This document shows positions 28,102 to 38,300 of a stretch of DNA of 64,000 nucleotides, piece after piece. The DNA lies in assembly GCF_009720525.1 (NCBI RefSeq), contig NZ_CP043930.1:7018001-7082000 (forward strand), in the 5' to 3' direction. Source of the DNA: Gimesia benthica. GTDB lineage: Bacteria > Planctomycetota > Planctomycetia > Planctomycetales > Planctomycetaceae. The notes below the pieces were generated by a model. The model saw only the letters and a program-made list of their open reading frames with translations. It was not told the DNA's origin and did not search any database. Both the position numbers and the translations under genes were made by a program. Numbering within the stretch: position 1 is the stretch's first letter; each line of letters starts with the position of its first letter.

Positions 28102-29543
28102 GATTGTTCCTTTTCAGGTAAGGGAGGGACAGGAGCTAAAGGCCACTGATCTTCCAACATCAGTCCTGCAATTTCGCTGGCAGCCAGCCACATCTCGCTC
28201 ATGGAGCGAATCAATTCCAGATTGGCTTCAGCTACAGATCGTTGTGCTTCCAGTACACGTAGGTACTCAAACTGTCCTCCCTGGTATGCTACCATTGAAA
28301 GTTCATAAGTTCGTTGAGCCTTCGGCAAGATTGAAACCTGGTAACGTTCAGCCCGTTCCCGTGCGGAAGCATAAGCTGAATAAGCGATCGCAAGTTGATC
28401 CATCAGTTCATTCTGTACACGCTCCGTTTGGTTCATTGCCACATTGATATTTGTTTCGGCAGACAATATGTTTCCCTGATTTTTGTTCCAAAGCGGGAGA
28501 GGAACACTAAAACCGATGTCCCAGTCATCGGACCGGTTCTGGCTCTGGCGAGTGTATCCCGTACCCACAGTAATATTGGGGATTGGTTCCACCTTGGCTC
28601 GTTGCAAGATCAAGCGGGCATGCTCAACTCCAATTTGTGCTGATCTGATTTCAGGGTGGATACTGAGCACGTAAGTGCTGACCTGATCCAGATTATAATC
28701 CTCTAGAGCAAGATCGAGTTCACCTGAAAGATGCTTAATAGGCATGTCCTGAATACCAACACTGGCAGCCAGTTTTCGATACGCCCCTGGCAACGCCTTT
28801 CTCGTCGCATCCAGGTCTGCACGATAACGTTCCAAATCAACTTCGAGTTGTATGACATCCAGCTCGGCTGCTTCTTTAGCTTTAACCAGAGCTTTTGAAT
28901 TATTGACCGATTGCTCTGCAAGCTTTACCAGGTTCGAAAGGATATCTGACCGTTTTTGAAGAGTTAAGGCTTCGAAGTACGCTTGCCGTACTTTCGTAAA
29001 GACCTGAAAGCGTTCCGTCATCAAGTTGAGCGAGGCCTGATCCACCCTTTTGAGTGCGGCTGCCTGATCCAAATCCAGTTTGTTGGCTGTGACAAATTCC
29101 TGGCCCGCATACGCCGTCCAAATCCCCCCTGGACCGGTCCGGTCACTGATCTCATTACCTGTCACGCTCACAGTCGGGTTCGGATACAATCCAGCCTGAA
29201 TAGCCCGGCCTCGAGCTGTTTCGATTGCCCAGGATACCTCTGCCAGACGAGGATTACTATCAAGAGTCAGGTCAATCAACTCTGGAAGACCAAGCGTTTG
29301 TGTCTCCGTTGGTTTGCTGACCTGAGATGATGTGTCTGTGAGGTTGATTTGTACTAATTCATCGTTTGGGTTCTTCAAATCAGAGTTGATATGTCTGACC
29401 TGATGAATGGTTGCTTCCTGGGGAATTTCCCGTTCGGAAGTCGCGTCAGAAATCATTGCTTTACCAGTCGAATATGAGGAGCTGGCACAACTTTCCGTGA
29501 ACAGACCAATCCCAAGCAGAACCGCAGTAAGTAACGGGCGCAT
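28098..29543 (-). CDS. CzcC/TolC-like outer-membrane factor lipoprotein
   Basis: The 481-residue protein has a lipoprotein signal (LFTESC), a spacer and two OEP repeats. The first contains AGLYPNPTVSVTGNE, and the second has FSVPLPLWNKNQGN, both typical of CzcC-type channels. It provides the outer-membrane exit duct for the adaptor and RND pump encoded downstream. Its stop overlaps the adaptor start by 4 bp. AAGGAGGT precedes the ATG at 29543 with ideal spacing. The leader gene upstream is the broken His-rich protein at 29748-30228. Confidence 0.9.
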   Translation of the reverse strand: MRPLLTAVLLGIGLFTESCASSSYSTGKAMISDATSEREIPQEATIHQVRHINSDLKNPNDELVQINLTDTSSQVSKPTETQTLGLPELIDLTLDSNPRLAEVSWAIETARGRAIQAGLYPNPTVSVTGNEISDRTGPGGIWTAYAGQEFVTANKLDLDQAAALKRVDQASLNLMTERFQVFTKVRQAYFEALTLQKRSDILSNLVKLAEQSVNNSKALVKAKEAAELDVIQLEVDLERYRADLDATRKALPGAYRKLAASVGIQDMPIKHLSGELDLALEDYNLDQVSTYVLSIHPEIRSAQIGVEHARLILQRAKVEPIPNITVGTGYTRQSQNRSDDWDIGFSVPLPLWNKNQGNILSAETNINVAMNQTERVQNELMDQLAIAYSAYASARERAERYQVSILPKAQRTYELSMVAYQGGQFEYLRVLEAQRSVAEANLELIRSMSEMWLAASEIAGLMLEDQWPLAPVPPLPEKEQS

Positions 29544-29747
29544 AAAGACCTCCTTCGCATCATGCGAAGATTTGAAAAAATGAACAGAGAGATAGTCCGA
29601 CCATAAACAAAGGGTCGAATCGACAGAATTCTCCGCAAATCATTCAGGATTTGTCCTGAGAAGAATCGCGAAATTAGTCAACGCCAAAAGCAGAGAGCAG
29701 GACGTACCAACCTAATTTTGTGATACTGTCTGCGAAGAGTTCTATGC

Positions 29748-30228
29748 TTATATTAAATAAGCATGGTGGCGGACAAAGAGCGGGGAACTAGAATCAGGGG
29801 GCGCGCAGTCAAATACCGATCGTTCGGTTTCTGTGAGTTGCGGAAATTCAAAAGATGAATTGCATCCGATGATGTCCCATTGAAACAGGACTTTGATTTC
29901 CGTCTTAAGAGTTGAACGCGTACCTGAGATCACATCAATACTATTAAGATAGATCGCAGAGGAATCGTGATCAGATGAACTAGTAAACTGTGGAAAGCCC
30001 TGATTTTCAGAGCTCTTATGGTGGTCATCCTGGTGGCTGTGTTTATCCGCCTCATAGTGATGAACGTGGCCGTGAGAGTCATCAATGGATGATTTATTCA
30101 GATGAATATGCGCGTAAACCATGCCCTGCAGGCAGGTTGCCTCCATGAGAGTGGCCGAAGGCAACTGACTGGGTCAGCAGCATCCACGGCATCAGGATTA
30201 GGGAGCAAATTCTTCTATTCATACCCAT
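29748..30228 (-). pseudogene. His-rich small secreted protein with frameshift
   Basis: From ATG at 30228 the frame reads MGMNRRICSLILMPWMLLTQ, a signal peptide, then AFGHSHGGNLPAGHGLR and a stop soon after. Skipping one base in the CGCG near 30113 joins it to HIHLNKSSIDDSHGHVHHYE and on to an end with LFVRHHAYLI at 29748. The histidine-dense segment (over ten His in about 35 residues) would bind Zn, Ni or Cu. Position directly upstream of the OMF gene matches the other small Cys/His-rich leaders of this window. It could be a true mutation or a sequence error. Confidence 0.6.
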
Positions 30229-30455
30229 ATTTTCGGTAGAAAAACCAATAATGTTGAAGTTATTCTAACGCTCATATCACTAAAGTCCAGACTCACTCAT
30301 CCAAAATACCCTGTCTGCCCCATTTTGATTTAGTCCGATCACATTCCAAGAGTCTTCAAAGTTTCAGCAAAGGCTGATAGATTCATTAAGAAACCTTGAA
30401 ATTCGTTTTACAGCTCAACTGATTTTATCGTTTTGATATTTCAGGACTTTGCAAT

Positions 30456-31181
30456 TCAGGACTGGCTATTTAAGCGATCTTGATTTTCACGAGATACCGA
30501 CGAGATATATAGCGAAACTAATCTTGAAACCAGGATTGCAAAATAGAACTGGCCAAAGACAGCCTGAAGATAACAGGCTGTTTGAGCTGGCCCGGATACA
30601 GGAATGATATCTCCATAGCCCAGTGTCGCCATAGTCACGAACGATAAATAAATCAACGGTTGTAAGTTTGAGTTACTTAAAGTGACTGTTTCGGATGTAG
30701 AGCTTACCAGGTCATACCGAAATGCAGCTGGATCAATGACTATGATCATTGAGTATAAGTACGCCCAGAACAGTCCAGCCAGCAAATAGAGACAGACCGT
30801 CCCGATAATTGTATCCAATGTCACTTGATTGTCATCAAAAACGGCACTGAGTACATGGTAGAAGACAAACGCCAGGAAAATGATCACCAAAATGTTATGG
30901 AGGATCGTTAGGGAATCACTGTGAAAAAGAAAACTGCTGACATTCATAACCAGCATCAGGAATACGATCGTCAGACCAATGCCTAATGTCTTGTGACGCT
31001 GACAAATTGAGATAACTGCTGTCAGCAGGACCGCTGAAAACAACAGGCAGAAGAAAATCACAGAGCCTCTACTGCTACCTGTAAAGGCTGTTCCTATCAG
31101 TAATGTCAGTATAGAGCAAAGTAAATATGAGAACTTACCAAATCGATGGTGTACTTCCCGGTCAATTGCTTGGTTCGTCAT
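30456..31181 (-). CDS. Two-helix-pore potassium-channel-like protein
   Basis: The product has about six hydrophobic segments, the last two bracketing a pore loop with the K+ selectivity filter: SFVTMATLGYGDIIPVS. This is the ion-channel (Ion_trans_2) family. No RCK/TrkA domain follows; the protein ends in a short polar tail. ATG at 31181 with GGGA at six bases is preferred; ATG at 31190 or 31208 are alternatives. All overlap the end of the lipoprotein gene at 31162, indicating coupled translation. K+ flux might rebalance charge during cation export; that is speculation from context. Confidence 0.85.
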   Translation of the reverse strand: MTNQAIDREVHHRFGKFSYLLCSILTLLIGTAFTGSSRGSVIFFCLLFSAVLLTAVISICQRHKTLGIGLTIVFLMLVMNVSSFLFHSDSLTILHNILVIIFLAFVFYHVLSAVFDDNQVTLDTIIGTVCLYLLAGLFWAYLYSMIIVIDPAAFRYDLVSSTSETVTLSNSNLQPLIYLSFVTMATLGYGDIIPVSGPAQTACYLQAVFGQFYFAILVSRLVSLYISSVSRENQDRLNSQS

Positions 31182-31416
31182 TGTCGTTCCCATGATCCGC
31201 TGATTCATACTGATGCGGTAGGCTCTCTAAGTAGCCTGAGACTTGTCTGGAATGACATACACAATTGTCGTAGCAGGTATAGGTTAGTGGAGGAGGATCA
31301 CAGTACTGGCAATCGATCTCACAACTAGAATAGCTGTGGTAAGTCGAGGCGCAACCTGTCATCATGATCGCTCCCAGCGTTGCGAACCAGCGCATCCACT
31401 TTTGAGCGTTATCCAT
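31162..31416 (-). CDS. Small Cys-rich lipoprotein
   Basis: From ATG at 31416 (AAGGAG seven bases upstream) the product of about 84 residues has a lipobox MMTGC and then CEIDCQYCDPPP followed by CYDNCVCHS, giving eight cysteines in about 40 mature residues. The paired CxxxCxxC groups suggest metal coordination or disulfides at the membrane surface. I do not recognise a family. It lies between an outer-membrane factor and the channel gene, which it overlaps. Confidence 0.6.
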   Translation of the reverse strand: MDNAQKWMRWFATLGAIMMTGCASTYHSYSSCEIDCQYCDPPPLTYTCYDNCVCHSRQVSGYLESLPHQYESADHGNDNDEPSN

Positions 31417-31472
31417 CTTAAGCTCCTTCAATAGCAACCTCGTATATTTCGATTGCAGTAAAAACTTGTCTA

Positions 31473-32897
31473 TTATGGTTCTACAGGTAAAGGTAAATTA
31501 TCTAAAGCTTCAGGTGCTGCCGGTATGGGTTGCAAAGCCTGGGTATCAATTCCACCAATGACTCGTTCTAATTCTGCCAGCGATTGTCCTAATGAAGCTT
31601 CGAGCCGCAGGTAACTCACCTCAAACCGCAGCAATTCTCTCCAGTTATCCACCAACTGTAAAAAGTCGACTTCTCCGGTGTTATAGGCCTGGCTGGAGAC
31701 TTCCAGTGTCTGGCGGGCTTTGGGGAGAATATCTTCACTGAACAGAGTTAACAGATCCTGCTGGCTTTTGGCTTGAGCAAATAGGTCCGCGACTTCTTCA
31801 AGTGTTTCGTCTTTCAATGAATCATAAGTTCGGGCCGTTGATACTGCTTTTGCCTCTGCGGAGCGAACTGCTGAATCCAACTTTTTTCTGTAAACCGGCA
31901 GGTTAATTCCTGCCGTGATTAAAAATGAATCGTTTCCGTTGGCAACAGGACTGACACCGGTAGATCCGACATCGATCCAGGTGGCCCCCAAAGTGACATC
32001 CGGTTTATACGCAAGGCGCGCCAAGTTTAGAGCTTGCCTGTCTTTTTCGAGTGTTGCTAATTGTGCATGCAACTCAGGACGAGAGGCTATCGCCTGACGT
32101 TGCAGCCAGTCTAAGTCGGCAGGTAGAGATCCCGGTTCGATATGTTCGAGTGCCAGTAATTTTGTCTGAGGTGAAATATGCAACAAACGAGCAAGTTTTG
32201 CCTGACCACTCACTAGCTTTTGTTCCAGACGAATCAATTCATTTTCGACATTCGAGATTTCCAGTTCAGCACGCAACAAGTCCTGCTGACTGACTTTTCC
32301 TGTCTTGTAACGTACGTTAGCTACGTCACGAATCTCGACTAATAATTGTTTATCTGCCTCAGTTACATTAATAGTCTGCTGAATAAAATAGAGTTCGTAA
32401 TAGGCTCGTTTTACTTTAGCAACTGTGGCTAGTTCGACTGCTGCCAGTTGGGCTCTTGTCTCGTTTGTCTGTGATTCAGCCAGTTCTCCCTGTGCATTCA
32501 GTTTCCCGCGAGCTGGGAACTTCTGTGATATATTCAAGGCAAACTCCTGAGGGCCAGCAGCGGTCTGGACCTGTTCCGGATAAAACGTCATCCCCAGATT
32601 TGGGTCTTGCAAGCTTGAAGCAACAGGGACTTGATAAGCATTGGCTTCGACACGTTTTCGGGCAGCCTGGATATCCGGGTTTTGAGATAATGCGTACTGA
32701 ATATATTCTTCAACCGAATGGGGCCCCTCCAAATCAGCAGCGACTGGATTGACTGTCTCTTGAGTCGGCGAGTATGCGGCTTGATGAACAGCCTGGGAAA
32801 CTTGAGCGTACCCGGGGTCGTGGATCTGCTGCGCAGATTTACAACCGTTCAATAGTAGAAACAAGCTTAAAAAATGAACTGTATACTTCATGGCCAT
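31473..32897 (-). CDS. cusC: TolC-family outer-membrane factor lipoprotein (CusC-like)
   Basis: The 474-residue protein has a lipobox LLLNGC, a linker and two OEP repeats, the first starting SVEEYIQYALSQNPDIQAARK. A proline-rich end follows. It has FPARGKLNAQGE and YKTGKVSQQDLLRAELE, as in TolC-type channels for metals. GGAGG six bases before the ATG at 32897 fixes the start. It is separated from the CusBA genes by a phosphatase gene and a hairpin, so it may be transcribed separately yet serve the CusBA pump at 35311-40790, which has no other OMF nearby. Confidence 0.9.
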   Translation of the reverse strand: MAMKYTVHFLSLFLLLNGCKSAQQIHDPGYAQVSQAVHQAAYSPTQETVNPVAADLEGPHSVEEYIQYALSQNPDIQAARKRVEANAYQVPVASSLQDPNLGMTFYPEQVQTAAGPQEFALNISQKFPARGKLNAQGELAESQTNETRAQLAAVELATVAKVKRAYYELYFIQQTINVTEADKQLLVEIRDVANVRYKTGKVSQQDLLRAELEISNVENELIRLEQKLVSGQAKLARLLHISPQTKLLALEHIEPGSLPADLDWLQRQAIASRPELHAQLATLEKDRQALNLARLAYKPDVTLGATWIDVGSTGVSPVANGNDSFLITAGINLPVYRKKLDSAVRSAEAKAVSTARTYDSLKDETLEEVADLFAQAKSQQDLLTLFSEDILPKARQTLEVSSQAYNTGEVDFLQLVDNWRELLRFEVSYLRLEASLGQSLAELERVIGGIDTQALQPIPAAPEALDNLPLPVEP

Positions 32898-33048
32898 CCT
32901 TGGCCTCCCCCCGTGTTATGATCGATAACGACACATATTAGTTGTCATCGGTAAATTTGATTTGACCGAAACAGAGATTACTACTAAATCTTCAGTGAAC
33001 CGAATTCGCACGTAACGATATTTCGGATTAGGTAATATCCAGTTCTGT

Positions 33049-34593
33049 TTACTGAGGGACTGACTGAACTTCCTCGTAAACTGTGGATGCCTGATGCTCA
33101 GAATTTTTCAGATGTGGAACCAATTCACATTTTAGCGCCAACAATGTCAGGTCATCATTCGGCGAAGAATTACAACGCCACTCAGCTATCACTTCATTGA
33201 TTTTCATGATAGCGACAATGAGCGGCCTCTCATTCACTAGAGAGAACCAGGATGTTAATCGTGCTAACCCGAAGAGATCGCCTTTAGAGTTGGCAGATTC
33301 TGTCACGCCATCACTGAAGAGTAAGATCCGATCGCCCGGTGACAGAACGGTGTCTAATTGTTCCCATTCGGCATTTGCATCTAGTCCAATTAATAACCCC
33401 GTGCTTTTAAGGGAATCGAGTGATCCGGAATCTCTTATCAGAATCCCAGGAAGATGACCTGCACTGACCCATGATAAGGCACGCGATTCAGGTTTCCAAC
33501 GTGCAAGAAACATTGAAGCAAAATTGCCTGGTAGGATCGTTGCCGCAAACTGACGATTTACTTCTTTTATTATCCGGATCAGATCGAATGGGGATTTTTC
33601 TGAAGCGGCCAATAGTAGTGATTTCAACATCGCTGCTCCCATCGCGGCTGGAACACCGTGACCACTTACATCAGCTATGCAAATTAACCATGATCCGTCC
33701 GATAGTGGTAAAAAATCGTAGTAATCTCCAGCAACGCTGTCCGCCGGTTCAAAAATGTGTGCTGTTTCAAGACCCGGAATCTGAACACCTTGGGGTAGTA
33801 AATACTGTTGTATCTTTCGTGCCTTCTCCATCTGATAACGACGGTCGCGGTCATTATCATTTAGTGACATACTCATGGAATTGATGGCCGTTGATAGCTG
33901 ATTGATTTCACTACTGGAGAATGACGGGGCGACAGCCCCTAATTGTCCGGAAGTTATATTTTCGACTGTCTTCAACAATTGACTTAATGGCCTACCCACA
34001 ATCTTTAAGAGCACGTAATTGACGATGCCAGCAGCCAACAATCCTAATATTCCCAGAACGGCAAGCTGAATTAGAACCTTCTTTCGTATCGCACGGCGCA
34101 CATTTTTTAATGTTTCAATTACAAATACACTTGCTTCTTCACCAGACTGATGTCCGACGACAAGCTGGTGTTGACTGAATTCGTTCCATTGAATCGATTG
34201 TGGTTTTGAAAAATCGTATTGAGATAATATTGATCTGCTCTCAGGAGAAGAATTTCCAGCTTTCAGGTAAGTGCCATGCATGCTAACTATGATTTGATGA
34301 CCGGGAGAAGCCGACTTTCGCATCTCCGAGCAGACTCTATCAATATACCCCTGGACGTCACCATGACTATGATCTTGTATCAAATGTGAAACGGCGGACT
34401 GAATCGCAATAGATTCATCATTCAAGCCGGTTCGCATTTGATCTGTCGCATTTTGCATCTCCCTATGATATTGCAATATCAAGAGACAAATTAGTGCGAT
34501 ACTGAGTGTGATATTAACGGACAGCAGTAACTGAAACCTGATCGTTCGAGGTTTATTCTTAATGGCAGTTATTCTGGTAAATAATGCTGACAT
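33049..34593 (-). CDS. Membrane-bound PP2C/RsbU-type phosphatase with HAMP domain
   Basis: The 514-residue protein has a helix near residues 20-42, an extracytoplasmic sensor of about 130 residues, a second helix (about 170-195), a HAMP linker and a SpoIIE/PP2C domain from about residue 270. Catalytic motifs are intact: SVAGDYYDF, ADVSGHGVPAAMG, VSAGH, and LLFSDGVTE. Such proteins dephosphorylate anti-anti-sigma factors and so free a sigma factor on sensing a signal. Its location inside a copper-type efflux cluster suggests envelope-stress or metal sensing; no partner anti-sigma or STAS gene is visible beside it. Confidence 0.88.
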   Translation of the reverse strand: MSALFTRITAIKNKPRTIRFQLLLSVNITLSIALICLLILQYHREMQNATDQMRTGLNDESIAIQSAVSHLIQDHSHGDVQGYIDRVCSEMRKSASPGHQIIVSMHGTYLKAGNSSPESRSILSQYDFSKPQSIQWNEFSQHQLVVGHQSGEEASVFVIETLKNVRRAIRKKVLIQLAVLGILGLLAAGIVNYVLLKIVGRPLSQLLKTVENITSGQLGAVAPSFSSSEINQLSTAINSMSMSLNDNDRDRRYQMEKARKIQQYLLPQGVQIPGLETAHIFEPADSVAGDYYDFLPLSDGSWLICIADVSGHGVPAAMGAAMLKSLLLAASEKSPFDLIRIIKEVNRQFAATILPGNFASMFLARWKPESRALSWVSAGHLPGILIRDSGSLDSLKSTGLLIGLDANAEWEQLDTVLSPGDRILLFSDGVTESANSKGDLFGLARLTSWFSLVNERPLIVAIMKINEVIAEWRCNSSPNDDLTLLALKCELVPHLKNSEHQASTVYEEVQSVPQ

Positions 34594-34688
34594 GATGTTA
34601 AATATTCTTCATTCGATGATGAAATTAGACAGCAGAATAAAAATGCTAAAAGTTGAATTTGTTATATGTGCTTTTACAAAAGAATCCA

Positions 34689-34742
34689 TGGAACACCTGA
34701 GCGTCGTTTGTTAGCGCAACATTCAATCACTCAGGTGTTCCA
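34689..34742. terminator. 13-bp perfect inverted repeat, bidirectional-looking terminator
   Basis: TGGAACACCTGAG at 34689-34701 pairs with CTCAGGTGTTCCA at 34730-34742 around 28 bases. It lies in the 207-bp gap after the double-YHS gene read leftward. On the minus strand the stem is followed by TTCTTTTGT, a weak T-run. The remainder of the gap must hold the phosphatase promoter. Confidence 0.55.
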
Positions 34743-34800
34743 ACTCAGGAGTCGACCTGAAATAAGTAACGTATTCTTAAGCCTGCAAAGATTGCTTCTC

Positions 34801-35271
34801 TCACTTACGTAATGTCGCGGCATACAATTCGTCGACCTTGCTCAGATAGGTTTCCGGATCTGCAGCGATCTTTTTGGTACAAGGAGGGCAACAGACATAA
34901 ACTATCCGCCCGTCTACAATGGTCCATTTCGGTTTCTGTGGCAGCTCTTTTTTCATCACCGGGCACATGTGCTGTGCTTTTGCAAAATTGCCATGAATTG
35001 TCGACCAGTGCTGAGGGTCGACCTTGCTTTTTAAGCAGCCTTTACAACACAGGTAAACAGATTCTTTACCGACATTGACTTTGATTGGCTGACCATGATT
35101 ACCCAGTTTCTGTCCCGAGACCGGACAAATCTGCTGGGCCTTGATACGTAACTGATCGCGTTGACTTAGCTTTCCATCGGCCTGTAGTTGTTGTGCCTCT
35201 AACAGGTTCTGCCCACAGACTACGGTTCCTGCTACGACAGCCAGTGCAAAAATCATTTTGATACATTTCAT
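34801..35271 (-). CDS. Secreted protein with two YHS-like metal-binding repeats
   Basis: The product of 156 residues has a signal peptide, then two related modules: CPVSGQKLG...VYLCCKGCLK and CPVMKKEL...VYVCCPPCTK. Each has a CPV loop and a CCxxC element, similar to the single copies fused to CusB (38829) and in the lipoprotein at 57678. The ATG at 35271 follows AAGGAGAATATT. It lies 39 bp after the CusA gene in the same direction. Such modules probably bind Cu+ or Zn2+ in the periplasm and hand it to the pump; the function is inferred. Confidence 0.75.
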   Translation of the reverse strand: MKCIKMIFALAVVAGTVVCGQNLLEAQQLQADGKLSQRDQLRIKAQQICPVSGQKLGNHGQPIKVNVGKESVYLCCKGCLKSKVDPQHWSTIHGNFAKAQHMCPVMKKELPQKPKWTIVDGRIVYVCCPPCTKKIAADPETYLSKVDELYAATLRK

Positions 35272-35310
35272 AATATTCTCCTTAAAACTAAAAAACGAAT
35301 TCAGACCCGA

Positions 35311-38300
35311 CTAGGAAACGGGCCCGGTAAGTGCTGGATCGAACGACGAATTCTGCGATCCAGACTGTTGTTGATCCTGACAGAGCACGTGTCCCTGCAG
35401 CCCCACTCTAATTTTGAATTCCAGGTATGCACAATAGATGGTAGGGACGATGAATGTAGTGAAAGGTTCGACCAGCATGCCACCCAGCACAGGCAGTGCC
35501 ATCGCGCGGGCCACATCTGCCCCGCGCCCCTGCGAAATCAATACTGGCAGCAGGGCAAAAATCGTGGTCAACGTCGTCATTACACAAGGGCGAATGCGTT
35601 TCAGCCCTGCTTCATAGATGGCTTCGCGTAAGTCAGCGATGCTGGTAACCGAACGGCGTTTCAGTGTCTGCTGAATGTAGGTAGCCATCACCACGCCATC
35701 GTCAACCGCAATACCAAACAGAGCGATAAATCCGACCCAAACTGCGGTATTCATATCCACGCCCATCCATGCTACAGCAATCATTCCACCGGCAAAGGCC
35801 ACCGGAATCCCCGAAAAGACGATCGCCGCGATGGCCAGATCTTGAAAACTCAAATAGATAATCAACAGATTAACCAGCAGTACTGTGGGAATGATCCACA
35901 TCAGTCGCCGGTTGGCTTCGATCTGGTTCTGAAACGACCCCACAGCCTGTAACTCGAAATTTCCATCGGGAAAGGTCAGTGTCCCGTTTTCCCGAGCAGC
36001 CCGTAATGCAGACATCACCTCATCAACGGTTTCCAGATCCCCAGAAGCACCTGAAGGAGAGAATGCGACGTGGGCAACGAGACGGGCATCTTCGCTGTTA
36101 ATCGCCCCTGGCCCCCAGGTCGTAGTAACGTCTGCCAGACGTTCCAGGGGCACAATATCTCCGCCGTGTGTCACCACGGATACCTGACGTAAATCATCCA
36201 GATCCTTGCGGACGCTCCGTTCAAAACGGACCTGTATCGGGTAGCGTTCGCGACCTTCCACTGTCGTAGTGACATCGATTCCTCCTAACCCGGCAGACAC
36301 GATCTGATTTACCATCATCGTCGTCATGCCATAGCGGGCGGCTTCTTCCCGGTCGACTTCGAATTCATAGTAAGGCTTGCCCATCACAATGTCGGGATTG
36401 ACGGTTCCCGCGTTGACATAATGGTTCTGCTTCAGGTTTTTTGCGACTGCCAGCGATGCTTTTGACAAGCCCTCCAAATCGTCGCCGTAAACCCGAATCG
36501 CCATTGAGGCCTTGATGCCGCTCTGCAGCATGACGACACGTCCTTCGATCGGCTGCAGAGGTGAAGCCGGTGTTACCCCCGGCAGGGTAGCCACTTTGTT
36601 GATTTCGTCCCAGATCTGTCTTGCGGTTATCCCTTCCCGCCATTCGGCGCGGGGCTTGAGCATGACATAAGTTTCGACCATTGCCGCTGGTGCCGGGTCG
36701 AGTGCAGATTCCGCGCGACCAATTTTACCCAGTACATTTTGCACTTCCGGGATCTCTTTGATCAACGTATCCTGGGCCTGCAAGATCTCCATCGTCTGAG
36801 AGAAACTGGCAGCTGGATACAGGCTGGGCATATAGAACCAGCTGCCTTCATCCAGGGCAATCCAGTCATCCGACTTCAGTCCCGTAAAAAAGTGTTTCGC
36901 ATCCACATAGCCGGGCACCTCGTTAAGGTCTGCTCCGAGTAGCGAGACGACCTGTTCCAGGGGACGTAACACCGTCGGCAAGCCCAACCAGGCGCCTGCC
37001 CCCAGAACCATGATCATCGCGGGGATAGAGAGCATCAGCAGCTTATGCCGTAGCGCCATCCTGAGCCGGCCCGCATACAGAAACCGCACAAAACGACTGG
37101 CGGGATTCTCTTCCATGGAACGAATTTTCTCGCACGTTACCCACCAGCCCAGCAGAAAACCGGCTACCGCAGCAAAGACAGTTGCCGCATACAGGGTCAA
37201 CGACGACCCTTCGGCGATGTGGTCTCCCCAGACAAACCAACAGAGGGCGGCTGTGAGACAGCCTACGCCCGCGCCTGCCGCCAGTTGTCCCCAGCGGGGG
37301 ATTTGCGAACTGCGGAGAAAGATCCGACAGAGCATCGGCAGCACGATCACCGCTACAATCAGGCTGGACACCAGCGCGAACGTCTTAGTCCAGGCAAGTG
37401 GAGCGAACAGTCTATGATCACGGCCGGTCAGAAAAAAGACGGGTAGAAAGCTGATGATCGTCGTACTGACGGCGGTGATTACGGCGGGGATCACCTCAGC
37501 GGCTGAATCACGGATGACGGTCAGCCGCTGCTGGGGACCACCCGCAGAACCGTTGGCTTCCCAGTCGGACAGGCTGCCATAGATGTTTTCCAGAATGATA
37601 ATCCCCATATCGACCATCGTGCCGATCGCAATCGCGATACCTGCCAGCGACATGATATTGGCATCGACACCAAAAGTTTTCATGGCAATGAACGACATCA
37701 GCACCGCCATGGGCAGTGTGATGGCAATAATGATGCTGGCGCGGATGTGCAGCAGAAACAGAACCATAACCGCGATGGTGATGATCGTTTCATGAATTAA
37801 CGCTTCGGTCAGCGTGGAAACCGTCTCGTCGATCAAGACACTCCGATCGTAGACGCCATGTATTTTTATTCCACCCAACTCCGTCTCCAGAGAATCAATT
37901 TTGGACTGAACACGCTCGATCACTTTACGGGGGTTCTCACCATAGCGCATCACCACCACCCCCCCCACGGATTCATGTCCATTAAAATCCAGGGCACCGC
38001 GTCGGAAGGCAGGACCGGTCTGGACCTGGGCTACGTCGCTGATACGAATCGGCACGCCTTTGCTGACGGTGATCACCGTACTGTTGATCTGTTCGATGGT
38101 TTCCTGTTCCGTTTTATCCGCACCGATAAAACCCTTGCCGCGAACAATGAATTCCATCCCGCCCGTCTCGACGGTCTTGGCGCCGACGTCGATGTTTGAT
38201 GCCTTGACCGAATCAATTACCTTGCTGAGCGGGATGTTATGGTAGCGGAGTTCATCCGGGTCAACTTCGATCTGATACTGTTTCACATAGCCGCCAATCG

